A stretch of 64,000 nucleotides of DNA from assembly GCA_963575745.1 (NCBI GenBank), contig CAUYUJ010017982.1, positions 263,913 through 327,912 on the forward strand, given 5' to 3'. The stretch comes from Prorocentrum cordatum. Its lineage: Eukaryota > Sar > Dinophyceae > Prorocentrales > Prorocentraceae. The notes beneath the pieces were generated by a model. That model was given only the letters and a program-made list of their open reading frames with translations. It made no database searches and was not told the DNA's origin. How positions within the stretch are numbered: position 1 is the first letter of the stretch; each line of letters starts with the position of its first letter. The position numbers and the translations under genes were made by a program. Of the stretch, positions 10,401 through 20,689 are shown in pieces.

Positions 10401-12500
10401 TGGCATGACTGGGATTTCTTGGTTGAAGCCGAAGATCATTGGCCTGTTTATGTGGACCTTCACTGGTCATCTTGGTTCGTCCCTGGCGTCGCCCCCAGGT
10501 TGGATAGGCATGCGAATTTGGGCCCCGTCAAGCAAGCTAAGTTTGTTGAGCTGCTCCTGGGTGTACCTTTGGTTCCCTGGGGGGGTGACGTTAACGCCCG
10601 CTGCACCCTCCTGGTCAGCCAAATAAGGGACGCGGCCAGCAAGGCTCCCCCCCCCCCAAGGTTTCCCCTCGCAAGCCCTATGTGCGGCAGTGCACCTTGG
10701 ACCTGCTTTCCCTGGGGCGCCGCGTCAGGGCGGCCATTCGACCTCCTGGAAGGAGAGCTACGTGTTCCGACGATCCCCTCAAAGCCCCCTGCGAATTTGT
10801 GGCGCGTTTCCCCCCCCTCCTGGGATGCCCCCGTCGCCGTGGAATGGAATTTCCTGGAATACCTGGTTTTCGCCACGTCGGGTTTCCAGGGCGATGTGAT
10901 GGATGGGCCAGACTTGCTCGCGGAACTCCATGCCTTCCTGAAGAGTTCGGGGAGAATGGCGCGTTCGCTTCTTGAAGACGACCGCGCGGCCCTTCTTGAG
11001 AGCACGCCGGGGCATATACAGGATGCTGCGGAGTCGGGAGATGCCAGAGGACAGTGGGCCCTTCTCCGTCGTCTCCTGGCCTTTGGAGGCCGTCCTGGCA
11101 AATATTCCTCCAAGCATCTCCCGTTGCGAATGGATCCCAGCGGTGAGGTTTTGGCCACGCCTCGCGAGGTTGCTGATCACGCCCATCAGTTCTTTGCTAA
11201 GATCGGGCGCGCCGAGACTTTGACTGCCGATAGCACGATGCAGAAGTACAGCTGCACCCAGCCTTCTCTTGTTGCTCCCCCTCCTGACAGGTGCTTGGAC
11301 AATATGATGTCCCTCGGGCAAACGGCTCGCAGTTTCAAGCGTGCGCGCTGGGGAAAAAACGATCTTGTGTCTGACAGCCCCCTGAGAGCTGCCCCCGTTG
11401 AGATTGGCATCTTCGGCAGAGAGCCCCTGGATTTCAAGGGCGGCTGGGCTCATGAGCTTTGGAATGGCAAGGGCGATGCTGAGTGCATTGAGCAGTGCAG
11501 ACAGATCCTCCTGATGAATGACCTTGCCGAGCACCATCATAAGTTTCTCAGGGGTCGTTTGTGCTCTGTCGTCGAACGCATGTTGTTAGACACCCAGCGC
11601 GGGGGTTGCACAGGTTGGGGGATGGACATGGCCCTCCATACTGCGTTCAGTTTCATGGACCTCGCTAGCCAGAGAGGGTTCTCTTCGATGCTGGAGTTCG
11701 GGGATCTTAAGCAAGCGTTCTGCACTGTCGTGAAGGAAGTTGCCCTCCCCTCTGGCTCGTCGGTTGAAGATCGAGCTGAAATCATTGACCCAGCCGAACT
11801 CCCTTTTGGTCCCGATTCTGGATTTCTTCATAGCCCACCCTACCTTGACTCCGGACACTCCCCAGGAAGCGCACCTTCTGGAGTTGGCTTCTGAAGCCCG
11901 CGCCGACACTTGGTTCGGAGTGACAGGCAGCAGTTACACGGCCAGGAACCGTGCTGGGTCTAGACCTGAGGGCCATGGCCGATTTTTATGTTCAACCTTA
12001 TGTTCTGTCCTATTTTGAAGGAACTCATGGTTAAATTGAACGCCGCCGGTTTGCTTTGGAGGCCCCCCCCCCCCCACCTCCCTCCCCGACCCTGTCTTTG
12101 CGCAGCGATCCTCTCACGCCGCTCGCGGCGGGGGCGGCCTGCGTGGACGACCTCGCCCTCGCGCGCGTGTGCGAAGACAACCGTCTCCCGGGAGACCAGT
12201 TGACCAGCCTGGCGACTATGCTCCACAACGCCATGTTGAGCTATGGCATGAGCCTGAACTATGGGAAAGGTAAATCCGCCATCCTGCTCCCCATTAGAGG
12301 ACCTCGCACCGCTCAAGCCAAACATAAGCATTTTGTTGTTCAGAATGGATCTCATGCGGTTCCCTCCCTCGGCGTCTCCGTCGACCTCCCCGATGTCCAC
12401 AAGTCCCTGGGGGCCACGGCTCATCGCGCCGGGCTCCTGAGACCAGAACTCGCGCTTCGGAGATCCAAACAGCAAGCTGCCCTGGGACCGCTTAGGGCTT
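10400..12500 (+). pseudogene. Reverse transcriptase domain of the LINE-like element
   Basis: A frame open to 11894 contains LLDTQRGGCTGWGMDMALHT (finger region) and SMLEFGDLKQAFCTV, the motif A region with its Asp. Motif B appears near 11925-11975 as VTGSSYTARNRAGSRP, split from MADFYVQPYVLSYF by a shift. Motif C is AACVDDLALARV (12134-12169), the YxDD-type box with Cys in place of Tyr, followed by SYGMSLNYGKGKSAIL (motif D region). C-rich runs near 12065 and 10650 coincide with frame changes. The order A, B, C, D is conserved, so the family call is firm. The domain is unlikely to be translated whole. Confidence 0.8.
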
Positions 12501-14165
12501 CGGTTTTCCCTCGCCCCGAGCTGGCGCTCGCCCGGCTTCGGTTTTCCCTCGCCCGAGCTGGGCGGCGGGGTCATGCAGTATTGGTTCAAGGAGCTTGCGG
12601 TCGGAGGTGTGTTTCCAATCTTTTATTGTGCGTGATGTGTTTTGTGCTTGTGCGTGCGCTTCGTGCCACGAGTCTCCATGAACTATAATTGTTTTGCGAA
12701 GGAGGGTCTTTTGGGCTGCGTGGCACTGGTTTGGTTGTTCGTGCTCAGACTCTTCAGCGCAGGGCGCGGCTTTGATCCTCACCGCCCCACGCCCTGCTCC
12801 TTGGGCCGCGGCGCCGGGTCGACACTCGCCATCTCGACCGGCGCGTCCACAGACCGCCGAGTCGGAAAGGAGCTACTGTGCCTCGTTTAGCGCGCTTGTG
12901 ATTATGTGGACCCATGGATGCCCGGGCCGCCCGGCCGGGTCGTGGGGCAACGGGACGGCTACATAGGATGGAGACTAGTCCATGGTTTTCAGAAACGCTG
13001 CGCGAGCCGGCACGGCAAACCCCTGCAGTGCACAGCGGATGGACTCCGAGTCCGCTGTGCGCATTGTGCCCTGGGTCGTTCGTTCCCTTTGTTCTTGCTC
13101 GTGTCTCCTGCCAGGGCGGGAGGGCATCGCTCGACAGTCCCTGGGCCGGGGGCGGTTGATGTCTCCGGGCATCTCCCCTGGCCACGCACTAGTCGTTAGC
13201 GCTGGGGGGCGCCTGACCACCGCGCCCTGGTGTAGGTGGAGCGCGGGCTACTGTGCGGCGCGCTGCCGGCCCTAAGGTGTCGACCTTACATGTTTCGGCC
13301 AGGCAACCAGGGGCGCCAGCGGCTACCGAGCAGTTTGGAAACGCTTGGTTCTTCTGGCATTTCTCGGAGGGTGGGTGGGGGAACTCTGGCGGGCTCCGAG
13401 CGTAATCCTGCATGTCGCCAAGCTGCGAGCTGCGCGTGCCCGTGTTCTCGCTTGGTCGCTTGTGCCGCCTTCGCCTTCGGGCCGCCCGCTGCGCCGGGGT
13501 CCGGTCTTGCACTGGGCCTCTTTGGGTGGGGGTATTGCACCCTGTTGGCACGTGATGCAACCTCGGAGGATCCAGGCCGCTTGCAAACCGCATGGGAGGG
13601 AACGTCGCATGGACGGGGAGTCGCATACAGGGATACGCACTGCGCGTGCATGTACATTATGTATGGTACCGTGTGTTGTGTTGTGCGTGCTCGTGAGTGC
13701 GTGTGGCACGCTACTCTGTTGTGTACGTTGTCCGGGATGCACGGGTGCACAGTAATCCCAACCGCTTTTTCAAGGAGGAACCGCCCACCATTTGGACCCT
13801 GCGCAAGCGAGTGTTTGGGTGTCCCTGTGGCCCCCTACGGGATATCCTCTCCTTCCCTGCCCCCCCCCCCCCATCCTCCCCCTCCCCCTCCTCCTCCCCC
13901 CCCTCCTCCTCCCCCCCCTCCTCCTGCTCCGCCTCCCCCTTCCTCCTGGCGGGCATCTCGTGTCGGCCTCTGCGCTTCGTCTTCTGATAGGTCGGCGGGG
14001 GCCGCCGTCCGGGCGCGCGTGCCCCCCGCCAAGACCCAAGACCCAAGACCCTCCGCGGACCGACGCCCTGTGCACGTCTGCTCCATTGTGCAGCGGAGCG
14101 ATTCTCGGCCCCCGATGGTGCGTTTCTTTCGACCGCCCACGCGGGCCCTGGGCGCAGGCCCATGA
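12500..14165 (+). other. GC-rich interval inside the LINE-like element, no recognised domain
   Basis: Between the RT palm and the C2H2 finger the sequence has no recognisable motif. It includes a short duplication (cggttttccctcgcccgagctg, near 12500-12560), GT-rich stretches (13640-13720) and C-rich pyrimidine runs (13860-13950). ORFs on both strands look like composition artefacts. The RT thumb should lie here, but its remains are not identifiable until about 14330 (EDFAWVCRFAAAGEKR). It could be an insertion or heavily decayed coding sequence. Confidence 0.4.
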
Positions 14166-15690
14166 ATGCTGAGGTTTCGCTCGAGGTTGACCGCCCCGGC
14201 CGCGCCGTTCTGCTCCGCCTCAGGCGCCTCAAGTATGTTGGGCGTTTGGCCGCCAGGGGGCCCCCTCAACTCAGGTTTTCTGTTGACCACCTCCTGGAGG
14301 GCCGCGGCTCCTGGGCGCATCTGGTGCGAAGATTTTGCCTGGGTCTGTCGTTTCGCGGCTGCTGGTGAAAAGCGCATATTCCCTCTGTCGCACTGGGCTG
14401 CTCTCTCCCGCGGTGCTCCGTCGGATTTCTCTCGCGCCATTTCCAAAGCGTTCAATGCCCGCAAGCGTTGGGGGGCTGATCAGTTCAGGCTTGCCGCGTG
14501 GAGAAGGGCGATCTTTAACTTGTGCGCCGACCGCCATATTTCCCCTCCCCCCTGTTGCGTCGGCCCCGCGCCCGATGTCTGCTTCGTGTGCCATGACTAT
14601 GGACATGCGTCTGCCACCGTAGGCGCGCGGAAGAAGCGCCACCCGCGGGCGCATTCGTCGACCGACCTCGCCTTGAAGTATGTTGCGGGCACTTGCTGTC
14701 AACGCTGTTGCGCGCCGTTCCATTCGAGGACCCGTCTTGTGAGGCACTTGAAGCACGGCAGGCCGGCTTGTTTTCAAGCTTGGATTTCCTTTTTCCCGAT
14801 GGCGACCGAAGACCAAAAATTACAAGAGGCCTCCGACATCGTGGCCAACACCAAAAGCACGAAGAAGCGGGGCCTGAGAGCTGAGAAAGCCGCGGTCCCC
14901 AAGTATAGTTTCCATGGCCCCTCTATCCCCAATGGCCCTCCAGGGATCCTGGAAAAGTTGGCGCCCCCTGCCCCCCCGACCGCGCCTGTCCTCGACGAGA
15001 CCCCCTTTCTCTTCGAAGCTGTGGGCATCCCAAGGCCTCTTGGAGGCGCTAAGCATGTTCTACATCTGTTCAGCGGCCAGCGGCGATGGGGGGATGTACA
15101 GTTCTATTTCGATGGGCTAATGCATCAATCGCCCCACCCTTTAGCCATGCTGCCCGTTCATATACAACATGACAGCGCGGCTGGAAATTTAATGGACCCC
15201 CGAGCCCTTAAGACTTTTGTAGACATGATTCGCGAGGGATTCGCTGCGGGCGCGCTCGCTTGCCCCCCCCCCCCCCGCGAAAGTTGGAGCGCTGCGCGCC
15301 GGCTTGAGCTGCCCGAAGGCGGCCCGTGTATCAGGCCCGGCTTGAGCTGCCCGAAGGCTGCCCGAAAGCTTGAGCTGCCCGAAGGCGCCGGCTCATTTGC
15401 GGGGGCCCCCTCAGGCCACTGCACGTGACTGGGCCTGGCTGGACCTCGGCAGTGGCCTCTTGAGGACCTCGGTGCTCCTAATGCATGCCTGTCATATGCA
15501 TGGCGCTGCGGGAATGCTGGAGCACCCCGCTCCACCGTCGGATCCTGCTTTGCCCAGTTCCTGGCATGTCCCAGATACTCACCTCAGGACCTTGCCCCAA
15601 GAAAAAGGCGCGGTCGACTTCGTTTGGATCGATCAGTGCTTCTGTGACGCACCTAGTGTCAAGCCTACTGTTTTCTCGGTTATCAATTAC
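14166..15690 (+). pseudogene. LINE C-terminus: C2H2 finger and DNA-methyltransferase-like segment
   Basis: A 420-codon frame (14166-15428) holds FNARKRWGADQFRLAAWRRA (thumb-like), a zinc finger at 14692-14772 (CQRCCAPFHSRTRLVRHLKH), and then a Rossmann-like block: HVLHLFSGQRRWGDVQFYFD at about 15055 and FAAGALACPPPPRESWSAAR at about 15240-15300. The second block resembles the PPC-x-W-S-A-A-R loop of C5 methyltransferase folds, with the expected Cys lost in a C homopolymer. A tandem duplication (gcttgagctgcccgaaggc, three copies, 15300-15390) interrupts it. Another frame continues with HGAAGMLEHPAPPSDP and VDFVWIDQCFCDAPSVKPT. From memory, dinoflagellate LINEs often end in such a segment. Enzymatic activity is not implied. 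Confidence 0.6.
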
Positions 15691-15694
15691 CTAA

Positions 15695-16376
15695 CAGCTT
15701 GTGCTGATAGGTTTCTAGTAGGGTCAAAAGAGAGCATCATGACACTCCAGGGGGGTCCGGGCGGAAGCGGGCAGAAATCGTGAGAATCCGGCGGAGCTCA
15801 TTCCGTGCGCGCAGGTACGCACGGGAGCCACCTCGGCGCCATCGGAAGTGCGTTCCGTGCGTGCAGGCACGCACGGGTGCCACCTCGGCGCCATCGGAGG
15901 TGCGTTCCGTGCGCGCAGGCACGCACGGGAGCCACCTCGGCGCCATCGGAGGTGCGTTCCGTGCGTGCAGGTACGCACGGGAACCACGAGCTCGGCGCCA
16001 TCGGAGAAGCGTTCCGTGCGCGCAGGTACGCACGGGAGCCACCTCCGCGCCATCGGAGGTGCGTTCCGTGCGCGCAGGTACGCACGGGAGCCACCTCGGC
16101 GCCATCGGAGGTGCGGCTGAGGCTGAGGCTGAGGCTGAGGCTGAGGCTGATGCAGGCTGAGGCCGATGCAGGCTGAGGCCGCAGGAGTATGCGGGAGCGC
16201 AGCAGGCTGAGGCTGAGGCAGGCTGAGGCTGAGGCTGAGGCCGATGCAGGCTGAGGCTGAGGCTGAGGCAGGCTGAGGCCGAAGGGGTATGCGGGAGCGC
16301 AGCAGGCTGAGACTGACGCAGGCTGAGGCTGAGACTGAGGCTGATGCAGGCTGAGGCTGAGGCAGGCTGAGCTGAC
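15695..16376. repeat. LINE-tail repeat with 52-bp minisatellite and GCTGAG array, copy A
   Basis: The block begins cagcttgtgctgataggttt and includes agagcatcatgacactccag. About six units of a 52-bp minisatellite follow (core acctcggcgccatcggaggt, about 15795-16110), then an irregular (gctgag)n/gcaggctgag array to 16376. The same three-part structure recurs at 58497-59100. Since 52 is not a multiple of three, each frame cycles through the same peptides, so long ORFs here are artefacts. 16377-16625 is unique sequence with no gene seen. Confidence 0.9.
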
Positions 16377-16625
16377 TTGTCCTGTGGAGATCCAGTGTCA
16401 CAGAATGTGCATATGTAGCTTCCTCGTCGCATTAGGGGCCCCAGCGTCACCGAATTTGTCCTCTCACCGTCGCTGTCGTGCCGCGGGGCGCTTCAGCGGG
16501 CAATCATGCGCATGAAGTACGCCACGCGCCTGCGCGCTCGCGAAGAGGGCCAGGGCGGGCGCCCTGTCGCCTGCGGGCGACCGCGCGGGCTTGCCCCCGC
16601 AACAGCCAAAAAGGGCATGCCCGCG

Positions 16626-16971
16626 CGCCGGGTACAGCCTAAAAGGGCTTTCGTCTGCCTGTTCCTTGCCTCCCGCTCTCCTCCTTCTTTCATCGACGTC
16701 AGAACCCCCGCCCCCCATGACGCTCCCCGCTGGCTTGGGTGGTCTACTCAGGTCGCGGGGAGGGATAGGGGGGGGTCGTTGCCACGGCTGGTGCCTCGTT
16801 TTCACGACGGGGGGGGAGGGGTGCACCGTTCCCTCGGATGGGCACCCCCCCCCCCTCCAGGGGCCTCCGAGCCCTCCCTATCCGTCCTTTCCTTCTCCTC
16901 TCCTCCTCGGACTTCAACGCCTTCGGCGTCTCCGACGTCCCCCTTGGGGAATTTTAGTAGTAGTAGTAGTG

Positions 16972-17005
<34 letters not shown>

Positions 17006-17006
17006 C

Positions 17007-17073
<67 letters not shown>

Positions 17074-17076
17074 ATA

Positions 17077-17112
<36 letters not shown>

Positions 17113-17139
17113 GTAGTAGTAGTAGTAGTTAGTAGTAGC

Positions 17140-17196
<57 letters not shown>

Positions 17197-17260
17197 CGTA
17201 GTAGTCGTAGTCGTAGTCGTAGTAATAGTAGTAGTAGTAGTAGTAGCAGTAGTGGTAGTG

Positions 17261-17304
<44 letters not shown>

Positions 17305-17334
17305 CGTAGTAGTCGTAGTAGTCGTAGTCGTAGT

Positions 17335-17412
<78 letters not shown>

Positions 17413-17607
17413 GGCCACATTTTTAATGCCCAGATCCAACTGTAGGCCACTTCGTGTTCGTCGAGTTCCCAGAACTCCATTCCCGGGCCACCAAGTTTCC
17501 ATAACTCCATTCCCAGGATACGTTTTGAATGCCCGGAGCCAACTGTAGGAAACTTCGTGTTCATCGAGTTCCCAGACCTCCATTCCCGGGCTACCTTTTG
17601 CTTGCCG
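16626..17607. repeat. Composite dispersed repeat, copy A
   Basis: Three parts: a ~290-bp unique head (starting cgccgggtac, including ctaaaagggctttcgtctgc), an AGT trinucleotide array (16952-17411), and a tail of ~73-bp units (core cgagttcccagaactccatt; about two units, the first truncated). Copy B at 29588-30920 has the same order and high similarity, with a longer array. Both copies lie just upstream of M1-bearing ORFs. There is no coding capacity apart from homopolymeric peptides. Confidence 0.85.
16952..17411. repeat. (AGT)n trinucleotide array
   Basis: About 460 bp of agt/gta repeats with interspersed cgt, ggt and agc variants. It produces poly-Ser, poly-Val and poly-Thr ORFs on both strands that should not be annotated as genes. 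Confidence 0.95.
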
Positions 17608-17727
17608 TCCTTGTGTTCTTAGCGCTATTACTGAGGCGTTCGGAGCCTCCCGCACTCTTAATGCAATCCAATTCCCCCTCTGCCTCTGATAGCCGTCTTT
17701 GGTCCAGAACGTGTCTCCGACATTCCA

Positions 17728-19284
17728 ATGCCCCTCGGCACAAGGTGCCTGTCCTGCGCAGTCTACATTGCAATGGCCTTCGCCTCGCTGCGAGACTCGC
17801 CCCCATCTTCGGCCCCCCGCGGTGCTTCTCAGCCTGCGGGGAGGGACCGAGGCGCGTCTGCGGCCGCGCCTGCTCGCGCTACTCCTCAGCCTGAGTCTTT
17901 CACGGTCGCCTTCTTGAACTTCGGGTTCGAGCAGCCAATGATGTCCAGCGCCCACTGCGCCAACTTTGGGCGGGTGTGCGCCACGATCGTCGAGGACGCT
18001 GATGCTGACCTCTTCCTTGCGCGCGAAGTCGGCGCGCTTCGTCGGGGCCTGACCAAAGCAACTATCCACGTGGATGACATCCTGAAGAAGCCGTTCGGCG
18101 ACAGCGTTCGCTTCTCCGAGGTCGACAACTACTTGAGCTTGTGGGGCTTCGGCGGTGCTTCTCAGCCTGCTGCTGTGCCCCTGCGCGGCGACGCACAGAT
18201 CTACAACGCCCCCATCGGGCGACAGGCGGGCGCTGTAGTCGCACGGTTCAATGCGCAGGCGAGCGGCCATAGCAAAGTGCGCGTGATCACCAGCAATATG
18301 CACATCGTTTGCGGGGACTGGCCTCCGAACATTGTCGCGCGACAGCGTGCAGTGAGGCTTCTCCGACTCCACTTGGACGGCCTCGAGGCACCAGAGCTGG
18401 ACGCGCCAGTCGTGCGCATCATGGTCGGCGACAACAACCTGAACTCCCAGCAGGCGCGCGAAGCTTTGCAGCGCCACAGTGACGACGAGGCATTGTGGGA
18501 GGTCTTCGCCTCACCGGCGGACCGTATCGGCGACAATGTGGCAGTCTGTGGAGCCGTCGCGCGTTTCCGGCCCGTCGCTGTTGGCGCGTCGTACCTGGAC
18601 CGTGGCATGCGCAACGACTCGCACGATGCTGTCGCGGTCATCATCACCCTCCGCGGTGCTTCTCAGCCTGCGGAGAACAAGAAACGGAGGATTGTCTTCG
18701 GGGACTTTTCCGAATCCGACGCGTTGGCGTCTTGTGCGTCAGAAGCCGTTACCCAGACCTACGACGAGGTCACCCAGCGCGCGCGCGACCTGCACAATGA
18801 GATGCGACAGCATTGGGATCAAAGGTACGACGCGCAGCGCGACCCAAAACGCCTCCACCACTTGAGCCTTTTGCTCTTCAAGAAGAGGAAGTCCGCGGAG
18901 CCTGCGGACGGAGACTCAGCAGGTGCTCCTCAGCCTGGCTCAGCTGGTGCCCCTCAGCCTGGCTCAGACTACGACGCCGCCTTCGCGTCGCAGGAAGAGA
19001 CGGCTCGAGCCATTGTGCCAGTCCTCCAGGTCCGACATGAGTTTTTGCAGAGCAAGAACATCGCCGACTTGCGCCACGTCCTCACCGACGCTGAGCGCGG
19101 AGAGCTCGTAAAACGCGCTCGAGAAGACTACGAGCAGTCCGACCACCAGCTTGCGCTGCAGGAGCGAGATGCCGAGAAGGGGAAAGCGAAAGGCAATACT
19201 CGCGGTGCTTCTCAGCCTGCGAGCAAGGGGAAAGGCCAAGGGGGCCTGAACAAGTTCCTGAAGGAGCAGCAGCGAAAGCGATGA
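17728..19284 (+). CDS. EEP-superfamily nuclease-like protein with GASQPA motifs
   Basis: 518 codons from an ATG. Endonuclease/exonuclease/phosphatase hallmarks appear in order: the Asn strand AFLNFGF (residue 64), a Glu in FLAREVG (residue 100), SNMHIVCGD (about 189-197), the GDNN metal/catalytic motif (234-237) and NDSHDAVAVI (about 297-305), a variant of the terminal SDH box. The C-terminal 200 residues are charged and helical with Lys-rich ends. M1 is read in frame four times as GASQPA (residues about 32, 142, 310 and 493), and a related APQPGS is repeated near 395. Insertions fall at loop-like positions between motifs. The likely activity is a metal-dependent phosphoesterase acting on nucleic acid; the substrate is unknown. 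Helentrons carry an EEP nuclease, which fits the Rep-helicase downstream. Confidence 0.7.
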   Translation: MPLGTRCLSCAVYIAMAFASLRDSPPSSAPRGASQPAGRDRGASAAAPARATPQPESFTVAFLNFGFEQPMMSSAHCANFGRVCATIVEDADADLFLAREVGALRRGLTKATIHVDDILKKPFGDSVRFSEVDNYLSLWGFGGASQPAAVPLRGDAQIYNAPIGRQAGAVVARFNAQASGHSKVRVITSNMHIVCGDWPPNIVARQRAVRLLRLHLDGLEAPELDAPVVRIMVGDNNLNSQQAREALQRHSDDEALWEVFASPADRIGDNVAVCGAVARFRPVAVGASYLDRGMRNDSHDAVAVIITLRGASQPAENKKRRIVFGDFSESDALASCASEAVTQTYDEVTQRARDLHNEMRQHWDQRYDAQRDPKRLHHLSLLLFKKRKSAEPADGDSAGAPQPGSAGAPQPGSDYDAAFASQEETARAIVPVLQVRHEFLQSKNIADLRHVLTDAERGELVKRAREDYEQSDHQLALQERDAEKGKAKGNTRGASQPASKGKGQGGLNKFLKEQQRKR

Positions 19285-19675
19285 TGCCGGCATCTGCAAC
19301 GCGTTTGCGGCACCAAGCAGATCTGGGAGGTGCTGGCCTTCTCCGGCCGCTCCGATGTTGACATGCTCCGCCAAACCTTGCACGCCCAGCCCGGTGATGA
19401 AGCCGCAGAGCCACCCGCTCGTGACGAAGTCTCCCAGGAACAGCGCCGCCGACTACACCACGACAAAGCTGAAGCCATCGCACGCTACAACGAGGGTCAA
19501 CGGCTCGCCCGCCATTGGCAAGAGCTCCGGCGCCGCGGTGCTTCTCAGCCTGCGAGCCACGGCCACGAAGTGCACACTTTCACGCGCTGGCAGTTGTACG
19601 TGCTGCGCCAGTGGGAAAGAAGCGAGTTGCTATCCAGCTGCCTGCGGCAAGTCCCGCCGCCGCATTCGCGAGGGA
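19285..19675 (+). pseudogene. In-frame continuation of the EEP ORF past a TGA
   Basis: The frame of the EEP gene stays open after its TGA (19282-19284) for about 130 codons: KQIWEVLAFSGRSDVDMLRQ, RRRLHHDKAEAIARYNEGQR and an M1 copy read as GASQPA, then VHTFTRWQLYVLRQWERSEL. It runs into a GAT array. The composition matches the upstream protein, so the TGA may be a nonsense mutation, with this as the lost C-terminus, or a real stop followed by a second ORF starting at about 19330. Confidence 0.5.
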
Positions 19676-19775
19676 TGGTGATGATGCTGATGGTGATGAT
19701 GCTGATGATGATGATGATGGTTATGATGGTGACGGTTATGATGATGATGATGTTTCTGATGATGATTGTAATGAT
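19676..19775. repeat. (GAT)n-type microsatellite
   Basis: Imperfect gatgatgatg repeats giving Met-rich peptides on plus and His-rich peptides on minus. 19780-20200 is unique DNA in which the upstream frame stays open, but I recognise no domain. Confidence 0.9.
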
Positions 19776-20212
19776 GATCGCAAGCATGGCCTCCCAGGTC
19801 CGTCTTAGCAAGCATCTTGGCTGTCTTGGACGCCTTAGAGAGCGCCATGGGTGTCTGCGTGCCGACAGAGCCCCGAAAAGAGGGAGCGGTGCATGCGGTT
19901 GGGTGCGCACGGGAGAGGTGGGGGTCAAGGTGGGGGCCCCTTACAAGTTTACAGAAATCCTACCAGACAACACCTGCCATGCTAGTGCGCCTCAACGTGC
20001 CAGGGTGCACGGTGGCGGAATCAACGGAACGAGGCAATTGTGGCGGTTGGACATGGCCGCCTGCGTTCCGCGCGAGGGGACTACTACCTGGACATTGGCG
20101 GCAGCGCGGGCGGTGGGTCCCGGCGCATCATCGATAGTTGGCAGCCACCGGACTGGCGCGACTTCCTGCAGGACGAGCGGGAGGGGTGAAGCATCCGAGT
20201 GCGCGTGCCCGC

Positions 20213-20318
20213 GGTGCTTCTCAGCCTGCGTGCTCGTAATATTAGTTGCAGCAGTAGTAGGACTGCGTGGCCGCGGTGCTTCTTAGCCTGCGGGTTTCTG
20301 CGGTGCTTCTCAGCCTGC
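20213..20318 (+). repeat. M1 motif cluster downstream of the EEP ORF
   Basis: Three copies of ggtgcttctcagcctgc lie within 106 bp: exact at 20213 and 20302, one mismatch at 20275. They are outside the EEP reading frame, so the motif is not maintained here as peptide. 20320-20690 is unique sequence without a recognised gene. Confidence 0.9.
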
Positions 20319-20689
20319 AGGTTTAGTCCGCTCTCCGCTTCACACGTTTCTCATCAGTGCGCTCTTCTTCCGTTTGCAAGATGTCTCCCAAGATTTGGTT
20401 GGACACGCGAGAAAGACAGCCAAAACAAATGTTCCTCCATCTTGGAGAAGTGTGAAGAAGCGCTCACTGCTGTGTGAGCGCCCCTGACCTCTCCCTCTCG
20501 TCCTCTGGGCCCCCTGCTCCCCGAGGCCCTACGAGAGCCCGCGTTGACAGCAAAGCAACCCAACAGCGATGTGTGGGGGCATATATGGGAGCATTCCCCT
20601 TAATATTTAAATGAGAATCCAGTTGTGGAATTCTGCTGTTCTCGCAGTCGCAGTCACATTCGCGATGACAGTTGCAGTGGCAACGACAA

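Larger units (their letters stand above)
6494..15694 (+). mobile_element. Degenerate non-LTR (LINE-like) retrotransposon
   Basis: A 9.2-kb plus-strand unit opens with a spliced-leader relic. In order it holds: zinc ribbon plus coiled-coil ORF1 (6660-7993), a Pro/Gly-rich linker (about 7994-8740, open in one frame except for stops at 8512 and about 8610), RNase H, an EEP endonuclease, reverse transcriptase, a GC-rich gap (12.5-14.17 kb), a C2H2 finger and a methyltransferase-like segment. EEP-RT order is typical of APE-type LINEs. Placing RNase H before the endonuclease is unusual. At least five frameshifts and three in-frame TAGs show the copy is dead. The 3' boundary is set where the sequence shared with 58497 begins. 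No target-site duplication could be identified by eye. Confidence 0.8.

Noticed and set aside
15724-16450. ORFs encoding repeated RARRYAREPPRRHRR or Gln/Pro-rich peptides
   Set aside because: 52-bp minisatellite and gctgag array artefacts, duplicated at 58.5-59.1 kb.
16591-18477. Long ORFs of poly-Ser, poly-Val and poly-Thr on both strands
   Set aside because: They translate the AGT array of composite repeat A. Open frame follows from the repeat, not from selection.
19676-19848. His-rich metal-binding peptide on the minus strand
   Set aside because: It is the GAT microsatellite read in reverse.
17820-20320. M1 as a conserved protein motif (GASQPA) only
   Set aside because: M1 also occurs in clusters outside frames and in other frames (AVLLSL at 26304, RCFSAC elsewhere) with its nucleotide sequence preserved.
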